A stretch of DNA of 64,000 nucleotides from Fluviispira vulneris (GTDB lineage: Bacteria > Bdellovibrionota_B > Oligoflexia > Silvanigrellales > Silvanigrellaceae). The stretch lies in NCBI RefSeq assembly GCF_014281055.1, contig NZ_JACRSE010000001.1:124001-188000 (forward strand), given 5' to 3'. The position numbers were made by a program, and so were the translations under genes. This document shows, one piece after another, positions 62,727-64,000 of the stretch; the first letter of the stretch is position 1, and the number at the start of each line of letters is the position of its first letter. Under the pieces are notes generated by a model. The model did not search any database and was not told the origin of the DNA. It worked only from the letters and a program-made list of their open reading frames with translations.

Positions 62727-63569
62727 TTAGATTGATAAACCTACTTGAACCACTCTTCTCGATTCGTTAAAATTTTGTCTAGCATTTGCAGCAGGATTTT
62801 TAATTGTAAAACTATTATTTTCAAAAAAACCACTGATTCTTAATATGCCAATTTCTATACCTCCCCCCACTTTATAACCTTGTTGAGCAGCATATGCCGA
62901 TGGCAATGCACGCCATTCGTCATTTGAAAAAAGCCATGAACCTTCAATCCGAAGTGCTTGAGCTATATAAATCACCGCGCCTGCTTCCCAATTCCATTCT
63001 TCAAAATATTGGCCTTCCAGTGTTCTTTGTGTATTTCTTAAGTTGATAAACAGAGCTGAGTCTTGTTGATTCCTACCAAAAAATCGGATGGAAGGACCAA
63101 AAGAATCGAATTTTGAGACACCTCGCGACGGTTCTTCCCGGTGCTCGCCAAAAACTCCTAAAACAAGGTTTGGTGTCGTGACCTTAAAAATTCCCGAAAT
63201 GAAATTATTAAAATAAACACTCCCTCCTCCTCCTGAGCCTTCCCATGTGCTTCCATTGGTATCAAATGCGTTGTACCAATTTCCATAAACATAGGGCTCA
63301 AGTCGCGGTGAGTTTTTGGAGTCTTTTCCACTGGTGTAAAAGCGAATAAGAAGGTCAGATTGTTTTAATTTATTTCGCTCAAAGAAAAATGTGCTGAGAG
63401 ACCATCGTTCACTGTCACGCTCGTTCTGCCGTTTATAAGAAAAAGAAGCGCCTCCACTCGAACTATATCCCTGACAATATCCTTGTTTAGTATAAAAAAC
63501 TAGAGCAATAAATGTAATAATTTTTAGCCACCTACTTTTGGATATTTGTATTTGCATTTTTGTTCGCAT
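62727..63569 (-). CDS. Predicted outer-membrane protein (280 residues)
   Basis: N-terminal basic and hydrophobic part KSRWLKIITFIALVFYT ending YCQG around residue 33 is a signal peptide. The mature part has alternating strands with aromatic residues, Gly-rich turns (EGSGGGGSVYFNNF) and ends VVQVGLSI, consistent with a beta-barrel, though the final residue is Ile. ATG 63569 and an in-frame ATG at 63557 are both possible starts. I do not recognise a family. It is divergent from asnS across 185 bp. Confidence 0.55.
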   Translation of the reverse strand: MRTKMQIQISKSRWLKIITFIALVFYTKQGYCQGYSSSGGASFSYKRQNERDSERWSLSTFFFERNKLKQSDLLIRFYTSGKDSKNSPRLEPYVYGNWYNAFDTNGSTWEGSGGGGSVYFNNFISGIFKVTTPNLVLGVFGEHREEPSRGVSKFDSFGPSIRFFGRNQQDSALFINLRNTQRTLEGQYFEEWNWEAGAVIYIAQALRIEGSWLFSNDEWRALPSAYAAQQGYKVGGGIEIGILRISGFFENNSFTIKNPAANARQNFNESRRVVQVGLSI

Positions 63570-63754
63570 CCTTTCTTAAAAAGGGAATGTGTCGCTGATT
63601 CCTTTTGATCGGAGATTTTTTCTATGCAAATGGATTATTGCACAATTGCTCTATTTGTGACATACTTCCTGCTTTGAATGGATGAATAAATTGTTTTATT
63701 AGCAAATGTTCTTCATGACTTTATAAGAAATAATAAGCTCAATTAAGGTGCAAA

Positions 63755-64000
63755 ATGACGACTTTACTTTCTCAATTAACTCAGCTTGCCGATATTCATG
63801 CGGATAAGGTTTCTCCAGCGCATATCACTGTTGCTGGTTGGGTTAGAACCAAGCGCGGTTCGAAAAAATTTTCTTTTATAGAACTCAATGATGGAACTTG
63901 TGCGAAGTCTTTGCAAATAGTGATTGATGCTTCTTTGGAGAATTATTCTGAGGTTGAAAAACTAACGACCGGCTGCTCTGTTAAAATTGAGGGAGAATTG
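63755..64000 (+). CDS. asnS: Asparaginyl-tRNA synthetase (5' part only)
   Basis: 82 codons from ATG 63755, with AAGGTG 4 nt upstream, running off the window end. The OB-fold anticodon-binding domain is clear: VAGWVRTKRGSKKFSFIEL, NDGTCAKSLQIVID and CSVKIEGEL. The block GWVRTKRGSK is typical of AsnRS rather than AspRS or LysRS. The class II catalytic domain is outside the window. Confidence 0.88.
   Translation, partial: MTTLLSQLTQLADIHADKVSPAHITVAGWVRTKRGSKKFSFIELNDGTCAKSLQIVIDASLENYSEVEKLTTGCSVKIEGEL

Noticed and set aside
1-64000. tRNA, rRNA, CRISPR arrays, insertion sequences and phage genes
   Set aside because: I looked through intergenic regions for tRNA-like arms, repeat-spacer series and transposase motifs and saw none. 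A tRNAscan or CRISPR finder run would settle it.

Overview
The window is low-G+C chromosomal DNA from a Gram-negative bacterium. KDO synthesis (kdsA), lipoproteins, beta-barrel-like outer-membrane proteins and a full Che pathway support this. Gene content, many short intergenic gaps and AT-rich coding sequence fit a low-G+C deltaproteobacterium-like lineage such as Bdellovibrionota/Oligoflexia (for example the Silvanigrellales). That placement is inference from general character, not from a search. I see no rRNA, tRNA, CRISPR array, insertion sequence or prophage. Most genes are housekeeping, with several accessory patches.

Layout. 1-4615 (minus): end-truncated rRNA uracil methyltransferase of the RumA/RlmD type, a FapA/DUF342 beta-helix protein, a polyprenyl-phosphate sugar transferase and a GT4 glycosyltransferase. 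4883-8312: NFACT-R (RqcH-like) protein, LysR regulator and a DnaQ-like exonuclease. 8338-11025 and 19048-24562: two separated blocks of a Bat-like membrane system (DUF4175-like, DUF58-like, DUF4159-like and amidotransferase-fold proteins) with no MoxR ATPase in view. Between them lie two envelope proteins, a polar amino-acid ABC transporter, a GDSL phospholipase/haemolysin-like enzyme, kdsA, a degenerate kdsA paralogue and a PilZ gene.

24718-27037: threonine deaminase and a ferredoxin-NADP reductase. 27321-30471: a decayed histidine-kinase-like gene whose natural start lies across a T12 tract, a 56-residue exported peptide, and a small exported protein behind a Fur-box promoter. 30599-34670: an aromatic-amino-acid-type ABC transporter (ABC_sub_bind family) with two substrate-binding paralogues, each preceded by its own promoter and a 37-codon leader peptide ending in an aromatic run just before the stop. 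34819-38772: lexA, miaA and mutL, with a hairpin terminator that overlaps the likely lexA promoter. 38948-45398: YqhA, HemB and the proteolysis set ClpP-ClpX-Lon. 45612-53042: NlpC/P60 lipoprotein, adenylate cyclase, ferrochelatase, UvrB and TruA. 53151-62672: chemotaxis cluster (receiver protein, CheA, CheR, CheD, CheB, two CheW, MCP) and a PAS histidine kinase. 62727-64000: an outer-membrane-like protein and the start of asnS.

The most interesting signal is the pair of twin leader peptides. They have the same length, equivalent RBS and promoters, aligned stops, and both end R-(Y/F)-Y-F-F-F-stop ahead of duplicated binding-protein genes. This suggests an undescribed Phe/Tyr-sensing control of an aromatic amino-acid transporter. 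Next are the frame-disrupted, H-box-less sensor kinase with its T12 tract, the kdsA pseudo-paralogue, and the terminator that contains the lexA promoter.
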